A stretch of 64,000 nt of DNA from Desulfonatronum sp. SC1 (GCF_003046795.1 NZ_PZKN01000014.1:1-64000); one strand, 5' to 3'; positions 26,260 to 34,586 are shown, counted from the stretch's first letter. A program made the numbers and translations. The notes: a model not told the origin generated them from the letters alone.

Positions 26260-27390
26260 ATGATAGAGTCCCCCGTGATCAAGGTCTGGGATTACCTTGA
26301 GGAGTTGGAAGAGGAAAAATCCGATATCCTCGAAGGCTTCCTGAAGGTATTACATTCCGGCCGTTTAATTCTCGGAGAAAGTGTCAAAAACTTCGAATCG
26401 GCTTTTTCGACCTACTGCCGCGTCGCCCATGGCGTCGGCGTGGACAATGCGACCAACGGCCTGTTCCTGGCCCTCAAGGCCCTGAACATCGGTCCCGGCG
26501 ACGAAGTGATCACCGTCTCCAACACCGCGGTCCCCACGGCGGCAGCCATCGTCGCGGCCGGAGCGACTCCCCGTTTCGTGGACATTGACCCTGACACGTA
26601 CCTGATGGACGTCTCCCTGCTGGAAGCGGCCGTCACGCCCAAAACGAAATGCATCATCCCCGTGCATCTCTATGGTCAGTGCGTGGACATGACTGCGGTG
26701 GCGGAGATTGCCTTAAAACAAGGGCTGCACGTGGTGGAGGATTGCGCACAGGCCCATGGCGCAATGCGGGGAGGCAAAAAAGCCGGGGCTATGTCCGACA
26801 TGGGCGTTTTTTCCTTTTATCCTACCAAACCTCTGGGCGGGTACGGTGACGCGGGCATGATGGTCACCGACGATCCGGCCCTGGATCGCAAGCTTCGCCG
26901 GTTACGTTTCTACGGCATGGACACAGCGTATTATTCCGAAGAGCCGGGCTACAATTCTCGGCTGGATGAAATCCACGCGGAAATCCTGCTGCGCAAACTT
27001 CGTCGTCTGGACGGATACATTGCCGCGCGTCGCGCCCTTGCCGAACGCTATGATCGGCTTCTTGCGCATACTTCCGTGAAGCTGCCCACGACCCTCCCCG
27101 GCAATGAACATGTCTCCTACATCTATGTCTGCGCGCATCCGGAGCGGGACCGGATTATCGCTGAACTCAAAAAGCGGGACATTTTGGTGAACATCAGCTA
27201 CCCGTGGCCGATCCATACCATGCGGGGGTTCGCCCAGTTCGGATACCAGGAGGGCGACCTGCCGCAAACGGAACTGGCCGCCACCAGGATATTCTCCCTG
27301 CCGATGTACCCTGCGTTGACCTTCACGGCTCAGGACAGGGTCTGCGCTGCGTTGGGTGAAATCTTGAAGGAACCAGTGGTCTGGGAGTAG
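26260..27390 (+). CDS. DegT/DnrJ/EryC1/StrS-family PLP-dependent sugar aminotransferase
   Basis: 376 residues; start ATG 26260 follows AAGGAG. Clear family motifs: NATNGL phosphate loop, VVEDCAQAHGA (D161 pairing the PLP nitrogen) and the Schiff-base lysine in FSFYPTKPLGGYGD (K190). It should aminate a keto-sugar nucleotide. Which carbon is open: a FdtB-like role at C3 fits the FdtA-like cupin, while after dehydratase plus 3-ketoreductase a C4 amination (SpnR/DesI-like) would fit. The sequence cannot decide. Lies 19 bp after the reductase. Confidence 0.9.
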   Translation: MIESPVIKVWDYLEELEEEKSDILEGFLKVLHSGRLILGESVKNFESAFSTYCRVAHGVGVDNATNGLFLALKALNIGPGDEVITVSNTAVPTAAAIVAAGATPRFVDIDPDTYLMDVSLLEAAVTPKTKCIIPVHLYGQCVDMTAVAEIALKQGLHVVEDCAQAHGAMRGGKKAGAMSDMGVFSFYPTKPLGGYGDAGMMVTDDPALDRKLRRLRFYGMDTAYYSEEPGYNSRLDEIHAEILLRKLRRLDGYIAARRALAERYDRLLAHTSVKLPTTLPGNEHVSYIYVCAHPERDRIIAELKKRDILVNISYPWPIHTMRGFAQFGYQEGDLPQTELAATRIFSLPMYPALTFTAQDRVCAALGEILKEPVVWE

Positions 27391-27408
27391 AGCAAACGGC
27401 TGGCAACA

Positions 27409-28320
27409 ATGAAAATATCCATTTGCATTCCCGTGTATAACGGCGCTCGCACCATCGAACGGTTGGTCGAGGCTGTGGACCGCGAACTAGCGGGCCAGGA
27501 CATTGAGTTCGTCCTGGTCAACGACGGCAGCAAAGATGACAGCGAGAGCGTATGTGAACGGCTGGCCCGGTCCCGAACCAACATGCGCTTCATCTCCTTG
27601 CGCAAAAACTTCGGTGAACACAACGCTGTTATGTGTGCTCTCAATCATATCACCGGTGACTGCGCCGTGATCATCGACGATGATTTTCAGAACCCGCCAG
27701 AGGAAATCATCAAACTCGTCGAGGAGTTGGAGAAGGGCTACGATGTGGTCTATTCTCGCTTCGAATCAAAGCGGGACAGCATTTTTCGCAATCTTGGAAG
27801 TAAGTTCAACGACATGACCTGCACGTGGCTACTGAACAAGCCCGTTAATCTCTACCTTTCCAGCTTCAAGGCCATCCGACGGGAGGTGGTCGAGGAGATC
27901 ATCACCTACCAGGGTCCGTTTCCGTATGTGGACGGTTTGATCCTTCGAGTGACCAGTAACATTTCCACCGTGCGTGTCCGCCACGACAAACGGGAAGAAG
28001 GGCGGTCGAACTACACGCTGAAAAAACTGATCTCCCTGTGGCTGAACATGTTTATCAATTTTTCCATCAAGCCCTTGCGGGTCTTCACCGTGATGGGCCT
28101 GGGGATTTCCCTGATCAGCTTGTTGCTGATCATCTACTTCATTCTGGAAAAGCTGCTGCGTCCGGAAACCAGCCAGGGATGGGCTTCGATCATGGTGGCC
28201 ATCACTTTTTTTTCCGGGATACAACTCCTGTTTTTAGGCCTGATCAGTGAGTATCTGGGCAAGCACTACATGACCACGAACAAGGCTCCGCAATGGACCA
28301 TCAAAAAAAACTTGCCCTGA
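27409..28320 (+). CDS. GtrB/ArnC-like polyprenyl-phosphate glycosyltransferase (GT2)
   Basis: 303 residues: GT2 domain with ICIPVYNGA start, VNDGSKDDS, IDDDFQNPPEE as metal site, and a GRSNYTLKKLISL motif before two C-terminal membrane helices (about 225-250 and 258-285). This layout is that of GtrB/ArnC/DPM1-type enzymes making polyprenyl-phosphate sugars at the cytoplasmic face. It is 18 bp after the aminotransferase and overlaps the GtrA gene by 28 bp, so it may charge lipid with the deoxyamino sugar made upstream. Confidence 0.9.
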   Translation: MKISICIPVYNGARTIERLVEAVDRELAGQDIEFVLVNDGSKDDSESVCERLARSRTNMRFISLRKNFGEHNAVMCALNHITGDCAVIIDDDFQNPPEEIIKLVEELEKGYDVVYSRFESKRDSIFRNLGSKFNDMTCTWLLNKPVNLYLSSFKAIRREVVEEIITYQGPFPYVDGLILRVTSNISTVRVRHDKREEGRSNYTLKKLISLWLNMFINFSIKPLRVFTVMGLGISLISLLLIIYFILEKLLRPETSQGWASIMVAITFFSGIQLLFLGLISEYLGKHYMTTNKAPQWTIKKNLP

Positions 28321-28712
28321 TTCAGTTTCTGACCTTCAATGTCATCGGCGTGGTGAACGTGGCCCTGACACTGGCGTTGTACTTTTTGCTGGTCGCCATG
28401 GGCTGGCACTATTTTTTGGCTTTGGCAGCGGAGTACGCCTTTGGTATTTGCTTCAGCTTCTTTATGAACAAACGGTTTACTTTCCAGTTGAGAAGCAAAG
28501 CAACGTCAGCCATGTTCGGAAAGATGATCGGAACCTATGTCTTGCTATTTCTTGGCAACCTTGCGTTGTTAGTTTTTTTTGTAGACGTCCTTGAAATCAA
28601 TCCTTACCTGGGGCAGATCATTGCCTTTGGCTCTCTGATGGTACTCGCCTTTCTCATGCAAAAGTTTTATGTATTTCGGGTAGCTCACACACATCCAAAC
28701 CAGCCGTCATGA
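28293..28712 (+). CDS. GtrA-family membrane protein
   Basis: 139 residues with four predicted membrane helices and the family traits FLTFNVIGVVN in helix 1 and the FFMNKRFTF loop after helix 2. GtrA proteins are thought to flip polyprenyl-phosphate-linked sugars. The 28-bp overlap with the GtrB-like gene argues for coupled expression; this is the split form of the fusion found at 12813. Confidence 0.88.
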   Translation: MDHQKKLALIQFLTFNVIGVVNVALTLALYFLLVAMGWHYFLALAAEYAFGICFSFFMNKRFTFQLRSKATSAMFGKMIGTYVLLFLGNLALLVFFVDVLEINPYLGQIIAFGSLMVLAFLMQKFYVFRVAHTHPNQPS

Positions 28713-28783
28713 ATTCCGATTACTTGATGAGCTCTCCGCTCACTTCAACCGCACATGAATAAATCGTCCTTTATGGAGGTACA

Positions 28784-29641
28784 ATGCTCTCATTTCGTCG
28801 TCTTTACTTGCCTTTCAACGCACTTATTGTGTGCGCACTCTTTTTTTGCATCGTCCACCTTCCGCTGAACGCATTGGCGGTCAAGCTTGATTCATCCAAC
28901 GCCACAACCAAATCCACACAAGATTTCGATTTCGGCAACAACAATCCAAATGTCTACGTCAGCATGGGCGACAGTATCACCTATGGTGCCGGTGTTCCCT
29001 CGATGCAAAGCTACCCATCGATTCTTCAGGGTTTTCTCGGCAAGACGGTGATCAACGAAGGCGTCTCGGGCAGCAGAAGCTCGCTGGGCGTAGCCCGAGT
29101 GAACGACATTCTACGGAGATATACGCCGGGATATCTGCTCATTCTGTACGGTGTGAACGACATCGGCGAACGACATAACGATGATATTCTCGAGGATCTG
29201 CGGTTCATGGTTCATGCCGCCAAGGTGAACCAGACCATCCCGGCCATCGCCACATTGACGCCCGTCTTCGGGGAGCGAGGTTGGAAAAGGGACGGAGTCA
29301 TTGACCTAAATCATAAAATTCGCGCCATGGCGGCAGAGGAGAGCATCCTCCTGGCCGATCTTGAAGAGGCCTTTGCCTGGGATGCCTCACTGATCAGCAG
29401 CGAGAACGGGATACACCCCACGAGTCAGGGATATAATCTGATCGCGAAAACCTTTTACGAAGTGTTGGAGGAGGAGCAGCCCGGTTCTTCGGGCGGCGGT
29501 GGGTGCGTCGTCGGTGGAGGGAAAGGGAGCTATGACTTGCTGGTCTTGATGGGTTTGCTGGGACTGTATGCCGCATGGAGCGTTTCAATACGCAAACGTC
29601 GTCCAGCCCGGGGTCCAGGCGAAGCTGCCCCGAGTCATTGA
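28784..29641 (+). CDS. SGNH hydrolase with C-terminal sorting-like tail, copy 1
   Basis: 285 residues behind GGAGG. N-terminal signal peptide (about 1-32); SGNH domain with GDSITYG (nucleophile S64), G93, GVND (N125) and NGIHP (H211), where the usual Asp three residues before the His is Asn208. The C-terminus is GGGGC (237-241), a hydrophobic segment (251-268) and RKRR (270-273), shaped like a three-part sorting or lipidation signal processed at the envelope. The gene body is almost identical to copy 2 at 34587, but signal peptides differ. Likely an esterase or acetylhydrolase acting on surface glycan; substrate unknown. The end of the gene runs into a repeat-like sequence (29633-29651). Confidence 0.85.
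   Translation: MLSFRRLYLPFNALIVCALFFCIVHLPLNALAVKLDSSNATTKSTQDFDFGNNNPNVYVSMGDSITYGAGVPSMQSYPSILQGFLGKTVINEGVSGSRSSLGVARVNDILRRYTPGYLLILYGVNDIGERHNDDILEDLRFMVHAAKVNQTIPAIATLTPVFGERGWKRDGVIDLNHKIRAMAAEESILLADLEEAFAWDASLISSENGIHPTSQGYNLIAKTFYEVLEEEQPGSSGGGGCVVGGGKGSYDLLVLMGLLGLYAAWSVSIRKRRPARGPGEAAPSH
29043..29611. repeat. Duplicated segment shared with 34861-35429 (about 99% identical)
   Basis: By direct reading, 569 bp here match 34861-35429 with about six differences (four silent, two changing residues). The match stops sharply after CGTCCAGCCCGG at the 3' end and fades gradually upstream, where the copies still resemble each other but differ at many positions and then diverge fully in the signal peptide. 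Confidence 0.85.
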
Positions 29642-29671
29642 GCAGTTCCCCCTTTTTTTACTTTTCAAAAA

Positions 29672-29712
29672 AAAGCCAGTGCCGGATCAAGACCCGCCAC
29701 TGGCTTTGCTTT
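29672..29712. terminator. Rho-independent-like terminator hairpin
   Basis: AAAGCCAGTG (29672-29681) pairs perfectly with CACTGGCTTT (29698-29707), followed by GCTTTATGG and preceded by an A-run, so it could end transcripts from both the SGNH gene and the convergent carbamoyltransferase unit. A second small hairpin (CCCGTTCC at 29724-29731 with GGAACGGG at 29736-29743) lies next to it. Confidence 0.65.
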
Positions 29713-29748
29713 ATGGAAAATATCCCGTTCCCGTAGGAACGGGGTCGA

Positions 29749-29913
29749 TTAAAACAATGTGTAGATAAACGGGGCCGTGGCCTGGCCGACCACGATCAAC
29801 ATCCCCATGGCCAGGAAGACCAGAACCAGAGGGATGATCCACCATTTTTTATGCTGCATGGCGAATCCGGAAAATTCTCGCAAAAGATTTAAGAGGTGTT
29901 TGAAAAATATCAT
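29749..29913 (-). CDS. DUF5989-like 54-aa membrane protein
   Basis: A 54-residue protein read directly from the sequence: MIFFKHLLNLLREF start, KKWWIIPLVLVFLAMGMLIVV membrane segment region, and an end ATAPFIYTLF. The length, single helix and APFIYTLF ending match the DUF5989 family that often accompanies SxtJ-like proteins and NodU-type carbamoyltransferases. It lies 68 bp downstream of the carbamoyltransferase on the same strand and is the last gene of that unit. Function unknown. Confidence 0.8.
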   Translation of the reverse strand: MIFFKHLLNLLREFSGFAMQHKKWWIIPLVLVFLAMGMLIVVGQATAPFIYTLF

Positions 29914-29981
29914 CGGAGACTTCCTTCTCTTTTCATTAAAATGTGTGCTTGATCAGAACGATCGACGCGACAAAAAGTCGG

Positions 29982-31814
29982 TTAATCCAGGACGTAGTCC
30001 TTGCGCCAATCGTCGGTTTCCTTCCATTCAGGCTGGTCCTGCTTGCTCAGGATATAGGACTCCAGCACGAGATAGTCCATTTCCGTGCGCATGAAGCAGC
30101 GGTAGGCGTCCTCCGGGGTGCAGACGATGGGTTCGCCCCGGACGTTGAATGAGGTGTTGATGATGATCCCGTATCCGGTCAGATCCTCGAAGGCCTTGAT
30201 GATGGCGTGGTAGGCCGGGTTGATGTCTTTGTTCACGGTCTGGATGCGGGCAGAGTGATCCACGTGGGTGATGGCCGGGATGTCGGAGCGGGCTTGGTTG
30301 ATCTGGTCGTGCAGGTTGAGGCTCGTTTCCTTGGGCGTCTGGATCTGGCGATGCTTTTGAACCTGAGCCACCAGGAGCATGTACGGCGAGGGCCGGTCCA
30401 GCTCGAAAAAGTCGTTGACCCGCTCTTCCAGGCAGGACGGGGCAAAGGGGCGGAAGGATTCCCGGTACTTGATTTTCAGGTTCATGATGGACTGCATCTT
30501 GGGCGAACGTGCGTCGCCGATGATGGAGCGGTTGCCCAGGGCCCGAGGACCGAATTCCATTCGACCTTGAAGCAGGCCGACCACGTTTTCTCCGGCGATC
30601 AGCTCGGCAATGCGCTTGGCCCGTTGTACCGGGTCCGGAACGTATTCCGCTGTGTAGCCGTTCTCGGCAAGGAATTTTTCGACCACCTGGTCAGGGAACG
30701 ACGGGCCGTAATACGACCCGCGCATGGCGTCCTGGCCGGGAACCATCCGGCGCTCTCCGTTCTTGCCCATGTGCCAGACGGCCAGGGCCGCGCCCAGGGC
30801 TCCTCCGGCGTCGCCGGCGGCCGGCTGAATCCAGATGTCCTCGAAAATCCCCTCCCGCAGCAACCTGCCGTTGGCCACGCAGTTCAAGGCAACGCCTCCG
30901 GCCATGCAGGCGTACTTGCAGCCCGTTGCCTCCCGGGCGTACCGGGCCATGCGCAGGACGATCTCCTCGGTGACCACCTGGATGGAACTGGCTAGGTCCA
31001 TTTCCCGCTTGGTGATCTCGCTTTCCGGACTACGCGGCGGGCCGTCGAACAGGACGTCGAAGCGCTTGCTGGTCATGGTCAGACCGTCCAGGTAGCCGAA
31101 ATAGTCCAGGTTCAGACGAAACGAGCCGTCTTCCTTGAGATCCAGCAGGTTGTCCAGGATCATGTCCCTGTAGACCGGCTCGCCGTAGGGGGCCAGACCC
31201 ATCAGCTTGTACTCGCCGGAATTGACCTTGAATCCGGTGTAGTAGGTGAAGGCCGAGTAGAGCAGCCCCAGGGAATGAGGGAATCTGAGTTCCTTGAGAA
31301 TTTCAAGCCGGTTGCCGCTGCCTTTGCCGATGGTACTGGTGGCCCATTCGCCCACCCCGTCCAGGGTGAGCACGGCGGCTTCTTCATAGGGCGACGGGAA
31401 AAAGGCGCTGGCCGCGTGGGATTCGTGGTGTTCCGGAAAGAAAATATCCTGGCAGTCGCAGCCCAGACGCTTCAGCGCGGACTCGATCTGCATCGGGATC
31501 CAGAGCTTCTGCTTCAGCCACAGGGGAATGGCCATCACGAAGGACTGGACGCCCCTGGGTGCGACGCCGAAGTAGGTTTCCAGGATGCGCGAAAATTTGG
31601 TCACGGGTTTGTCGTAAAACGCAACTCCATCCAGGCCGCAGCCTTGAATACCCGCTTCCTCCAGACAGAATTTGACCGCGTTGAAGGGAAAGTCGGAATC
31701 GTGCTTGATCCGGGTGAAACGCTCTTCCTGAGCAGCGGCGATAATCTTGCCGTCCCGAATTATGGCCGCTGCGGAATCGTGGTAAAATGCGCTGATGCCG
31801 AGAATCACAGCCAT
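29982..31814 (-). CDS. NodU/CmcH-family carbamoyltransferase
   Basis: 610 residues starting MAVILGISAFYHDSAAAI, the Kae1-like ASKHA N-terminal fold of the family. HHESHAASAFF (His 129, 130 and 133) and LTLDGVGEW carry the metal and nucleotide residues; the C-terminal YrdC-like part contains GRMEFGPRALGNRSI and NTSFNVRGEPIV. These enzymes carbamoylate hydroxyls of sugars using carbamoyl phosphate and ATP. The ATG at 31814 shares one base with the TAA of the SxtJ-like gene; a ribosome-binding AGAGG is 8 nt upstream. Likely modifies a sugar of the glycan made by this island. Confidence 0.93.
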   Translation of the reverse strand: MAVILGISAFYHDSAAAIIRDGKIIAAAQEERFTRIKHDSDFPFNAVKFCLEEAGIQGCGLDGVAFYDKPVTKFSRILETYFGVAPRGVQSFVMAIPLWLKQKLWIPMQIESALKRLGCDCQDIFFPEHHESHAASAFFPSPYEEAAVLTLDGVGEWATSTIGKGSGNRLEILKELRFPHSLGLLYSAFTYYTGFKVNSGEYKLMGLAPYGEPVYRDMILDNLLDLKEDGSFRLNLDYFGYLDGLTMTSKRFDVLFDGPPRSPESEITKREMDLASSIQVVTEEIVLRMARYAREATGCKYACMAGGVALNCVANGRLLREGIFEDIWIQPAAGDAGGALGAALAVWHMGKNGERRMVPGQDAMRGSYYGPSFPDQVVEKFLAENGYTAEYVPDPVQRAKRIAELIAGENVVGLLQGRMEFGPRALGNRSIIGDARSPKMQSIMNLKIKYRESFRPFAPSCLEERVNDFFELDRPSPYMLLVAQVQKHRQIQTPKETSLNLHDQINQARSDIPAITHVDHSARIQTVNKDINPAYHAIIKAFEDLTGYGIIINTSFNVRGEPIVCTPEDAYRCFMRTEMDYLVLESYILSKQDQPEWKETDDWRKDYVLD

Positions 31815-32269
31815 TAGAATTGCCTCTTGAAGTGGGTTGCGTCGAAGGGAGTCTTCCGATCTTCCCAGTAGGTACTGGCCTCTGGCTGCCACTTGCGCTG
31901 GAGGGGATCGCGCCCCAGGAATGTGATGACCAGACGTCCGAATGTAAAAACGATGTAGAACATGGGCACCAGGAGAATGTAGGTCAGGGCCGTGCCGACG
32001 AACTGCCCCAGCCAGGCCCCGAAGCGTTCGAAGCCGCTGACGATGGTCGGGGAAAACAAAAACCCGAACAGCAGCAGGCAGGCCAGAAACCAGATGATTC
32101 CGGCGATGATCCGATGACCAAACAGAAAATATACAATGGTTCCGGCCAGGGTCATGACCGCGATCTGAACCAGGACGCGAACCCGGCGGTGGGTTGCCGG
32201 GGCGGTGGGGTCGATGGCCTTGCACGCCGTGTCCTGTCGTGCCGGGTCGGGTCGGGAGTTAGTGGTCAT
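31814..32269 (-). CDS. SxtJ-like membrane protein
   Basis: 151 residues with a cytoplasmic Arg-rich start, two hydrophobic hairpins (about 33-75) and a third segment (about 95-112), ending in a charged tail with W-Q-P-E-A-S-x-Y-W. Size, topology and position upstream of a NodU-like carbamoyltransferase and a DUF5989 protein fit the SxtJ family. It overlaps the SGNH gene upstream by 11 bp and the carbamoyltransferase by 1 bp. Function unknown; a membrane anchor for the carbamoyltransferase is an inference. Confidence 0.8.
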   Translation of the reverse strand: MTTNSRPDPARQDTACKAIDPTAPATHRRVRVLVQIAVMTLAGTIVYFLFGHRIIAGIIWFLACLLLFGFLFSPTIVSGFERFGAWLGQFVGTALTYILLVPMFYIVFTFGRLVITFLGRDPLQRKWQPEASTYWEDRKTPFDATHFKRQF

Positions 32270-33347
32270 GGTCTGCCTTCTGGCTCATCTCCTGGATGAG
32301 CGGGGTGAGGGTGGCAACGATTTCCCGTGCGTAGATCTGCGAGCCTGTGTCGGTAACATGGATGCCGTCGTAAAAATAGGTCAACGGGTTGGCGGTAAAG
32401 TCGGCGTGCTCCTCCAGCCGTTGTTCTAAATCCACGAGGGGGACGTTCATTGAGGCAGCCACGGCGCGAATGGCTTCGTTGAATCGCTTCTGGTTGAGAC
32501 TGTCCACCCATTCGGGAGTCAGCTCGGTGGTCACCTCGGCTATGGGCTGGGTCATCAGGACAGGCTGAGCGCCGAAGCTTTGAACCATGGCCACGAAGAC
32601 CTTCAGCCTGTCGGCGAACGGTTCCGTAGCCACCAACGCCTCGGCTGAAGAGGTGACCATCTCCACCTGACGATTTCGCGACAGCATAGATACGGCATAC
32701 AACGACGAGAATGCCCAGTACTCGACTTCGCGCAGCAAACCAAAAATATGCGACCGGGTGCTCAAGTTCAGCAGGAACCATTTGATTTGCCTGCTTGTGG
32801 TGACCACTTCGCCGCTGCGAGTGAGGTAGCTTGGATCTTTGGCTAGCAGCCCATGATCGTTGATGGCGTGCATCATCACCACGATATCCGGTTTGTCCAG
32901 CACAACATGGTTGAAGTAGTTGTTGATGGTGTCGTGGGTGGTGTTTCCCGAGCGAGCGGCGTTCAAAATGTTCACGGAAACGCCCTGCGCGAGCAGCAAA
33001 TCCGAGACCATTGCCGAAAAACGTAACTCGGGGCGGACGTACCGGCATTCCGTTGTTGAGCCGCCGAGGAAGGCGATGGTCAGGTCCGGTTCGTCAAACT
33101 GATCCACGGGCAGGATGTAGCCACGCTCATTGGTCCGGAAATCCACGAACGGGTCGCCTGGGTCGAGCCAGGCCCGATTTAGTTTCCGATCCATTAACGG
33201 CGTGAGCAGCCTCAGATCGATCACCTTCGCGGTATGAGTCCTGTGGTACGGATTCTCCCAGATCAGCCGCAATCCGAACTCCATGACGCAGGCGGCGATC
33301 AAAAAGGCAACCAGACTCAACGACAATTTCGCGGAAAAAGTGGACAT
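32259..33347 (-). CDS. Membrane-anchored SGNH/GDSL hydrolase-like protein
   Basis: 362 residues from ATG 33347 (AAGG upstream); a longer frame to 33536 reads as non-coding. N-terminal membrane anchor (about 8-30), then an SGNH domain with LGGSTTE (nucleophile Ser), a HAINDHG block and DGIHVTDTG carrying the Asp-His pair. It is the first gene of the SGNH-SxtJ-NodU-DUF5989 unit. Such proteins may remove or transfer acyl groups on exported glycans. The catalytic triad looks intact. Confidence 0.85.
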   Translation of the reverse strand: MSTFSAKLSLSLVAFLIAACVMEFGLRLIWENPYHRTHTAKVIDLRLLTPLMDRKLNRAWLDPGDPFVDFRTNERGYILPVDQFDEPDLTIAFLGGSTTECRYVRPELRFSAMVSDLLLAQGVSVNILNAARSGNTTHDTINNYFNHVVLDKPDIVVMMHAINDHGLLAKDPSYLTRSGEVVTTSRQIKWFLLNLSTRSHIFGLLREVEYWAFSSLYAVSMLSRNRQVEMVTSSAEALVATEPFADRLKVFVAMVQSFGAQPVLMTQPIAEVTTELTPEWVDSLNQKRFNEAIRAVAASMNVPLVDLEQRLEEHADFTANPLTYFYDGIHVTDTGSQIYAREIVATLTPLIQEMSQKADHDH

Positions 33348-33867
33348 TGAGGTAACCTTAAAAAATGATAAAGAGGAGGATTTCAAGAAACGGCCGAGGT
33401 CAATTTTGTTGTACTGACTTGGAACGAGAGTACACAATCCTTGTCGGAACGCCCATAACAACAGTGAAGTGGGACAGATCATTGGAAAGCACGGCTCCAG
33501 CACCGATGATGCAACCCTTGCCAGCGCACACCACATAGCAACGCAAGAGGGGAGGAAGACGTGTCGTTGATGCTGGGTCGTACAAAGGGGGGGGGTGAGA
33601 GGTGCCTGGAAGTTGGGTTGGTCATTCTTTTTTGTGTACGTGCCGCAGCCAATGCGGACACATTAGGGCTGGTTGCCTAGAGCGTTTGCTTCGGGTAAGG
33701 AGCGAAGTGTCAGTCCGCTACGCAAAGCAAACGCGTTAACATCGCTGGCCATCTTCTTCGTGGCCCACACCGGCGAACTGACTTCGCCACGCAAAACAGC
33801 TAACAATGCCAGAAAACGAATCAGAATACAAGATTCACTACGGTCGTTTTACCGGAATCGCTGGATA
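33348..33867. other. Decayed 520-bp region without an intact gene
   Basis: This stretch holds a remnant of a hexapeptide acyltransferase (33400-33531, minus), a run of nine or ten G (about 33590), a 10-bp inverted repeat (33682-33691 with 33725-33734) and a 20-codon frame (33806-33868) whose TAA overlaps the next ATG. Nothing else coding was recognised; it looks like a scar from rearrangement. Confidence 0.55.
33400..33531 (-). pseudogene. 3' remnant of a hexapeptide-repeat acyltransferase
   Basis: The frame reads AGKGCIIGAGAVLSNDL, then a FTVVMGVPTRIV end, matching the closing coil and C-terminus of left-handed beta-helix sugar acetyltransferases (pattern IGAGAVV-K-V-P-PYTIVxGxPAR). No start or N-terminal domain is found upstream. 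It ends at a TGA 53 bp before the SGNH gene on the same strand, so the carbamoyltransferase unit may once have included an acetyltransferase. Confidence 0.6.
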
Positions 33868-33868
33868 A
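33806..33868 (+). other. 20-codon frame overlapping the next start (TAATG)
   Basis: ATG at 33806 opens a 20-residue frame (MPENESEYKIHYGRFTGIAG) whose stop shares one base with the ATG of the YdjM-like gene. It may be a translationally coupled leader or the tail of a lost gene. There is no clear ribosome-binding site before it. Confidence 0.25.
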
Positions 33869-34428
33869 TGCCCTCACCCATAGCCCATCTTGCCGCCGGC
33901 GCGGCCGTTGCTACCGGATTCACCCGCAACATCGACGATCCGGCTAAACGTCGCCAAATCTGGGTAGCAGCCCTTTTTTTTTCCCTTGCTCCAGACCTGG
34001 ACGCCATCCCCGGGTTTATTGCCGGAAACATGGCACTCTACCATAATCAGATCTCGCACAGCATTTTTTTCGGCACCGTGGCCTGCTTTCTCGCCACGGG
34101 CATTTTTGGAATGTTGTTCGGGCGGTTTCTTGACTGGTGGAGTTATCCACGTTTAACTTCGATAGCTTTGGTTTCCTACGGCCTGCACTTGGCCATGGAC
34201 GCCGCGACCCTCGGGCCTGGGGTAAAATTGCTGTGGCCATTTACAGATGAACGCTTTTCCACGCCCGTAAGCATTTTCTACGGTGTACGCCACTCCGATG
34301 GCCTCTTCTCCCCGCATCACCTGATAACCCTCGGCACGGAACTGGCGACTATCGCTGGCTTTCTGCTGATAGCACATTTTTATTTCCGACGACGGCCTCG
34401 GGCTTTTGCGACTGTTTCCTTGAAATAG
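33868..34428 (+). CDS. YdjM-like inner-membrane metal-dependent hydrolase
   Basis: 186 residues starting MPSPIAHLAAGAAV. The family pattern is visible: H7 in the first helix, SLAPDLDAIPG (acidic metal ligands), HNQISHSIFFG with the paired histidines, a YGLHLAMDAATLG block and four to five membrane segments. YdjM-family proteins are putative membrane hydrolases of unknown substrate. An in-frame extension to 33673 exists but reads as non-coding. Confidence 0.85.
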   Translation: MPSPIAHLAAGAAVATGFTRNIDDPAKRRQIWVAALFFSLAPDLDAIPGFIAGNMALYHNQISHSIFFGTVACFLATGIFGMLFGRFLDWWSYPRLTSIALVSYGLHLAMDAATLGPGVKLLWPFTDERFSTPVSIFYGVRHSDGLFSPHHLITLGTELATIAGFLLIAHFYFRRRPRAFATVSLK

Positions 34429-34586
34429 TGACCAGCTTCTATGACACACCCTACGCTGTGTAACCCTGAACAATATACCTCAGGCAGTCCATTGGAATAA
34501 ACAGGCAACACTGCTACTCGCTCTGGGACAAGCTGTAAACACCTTGGAAATCCAAAAAATTTAAACAGAGTAATAAGGAGAAGCCT

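Noticed and set aside
33585-33600. Run of nine or ten G as a possible phase-variation tract
   Set aside because: It lies in decayed non-coding DNA, not in or just before a gene, so it can hardly switch expression; may also be error-prone sequence.
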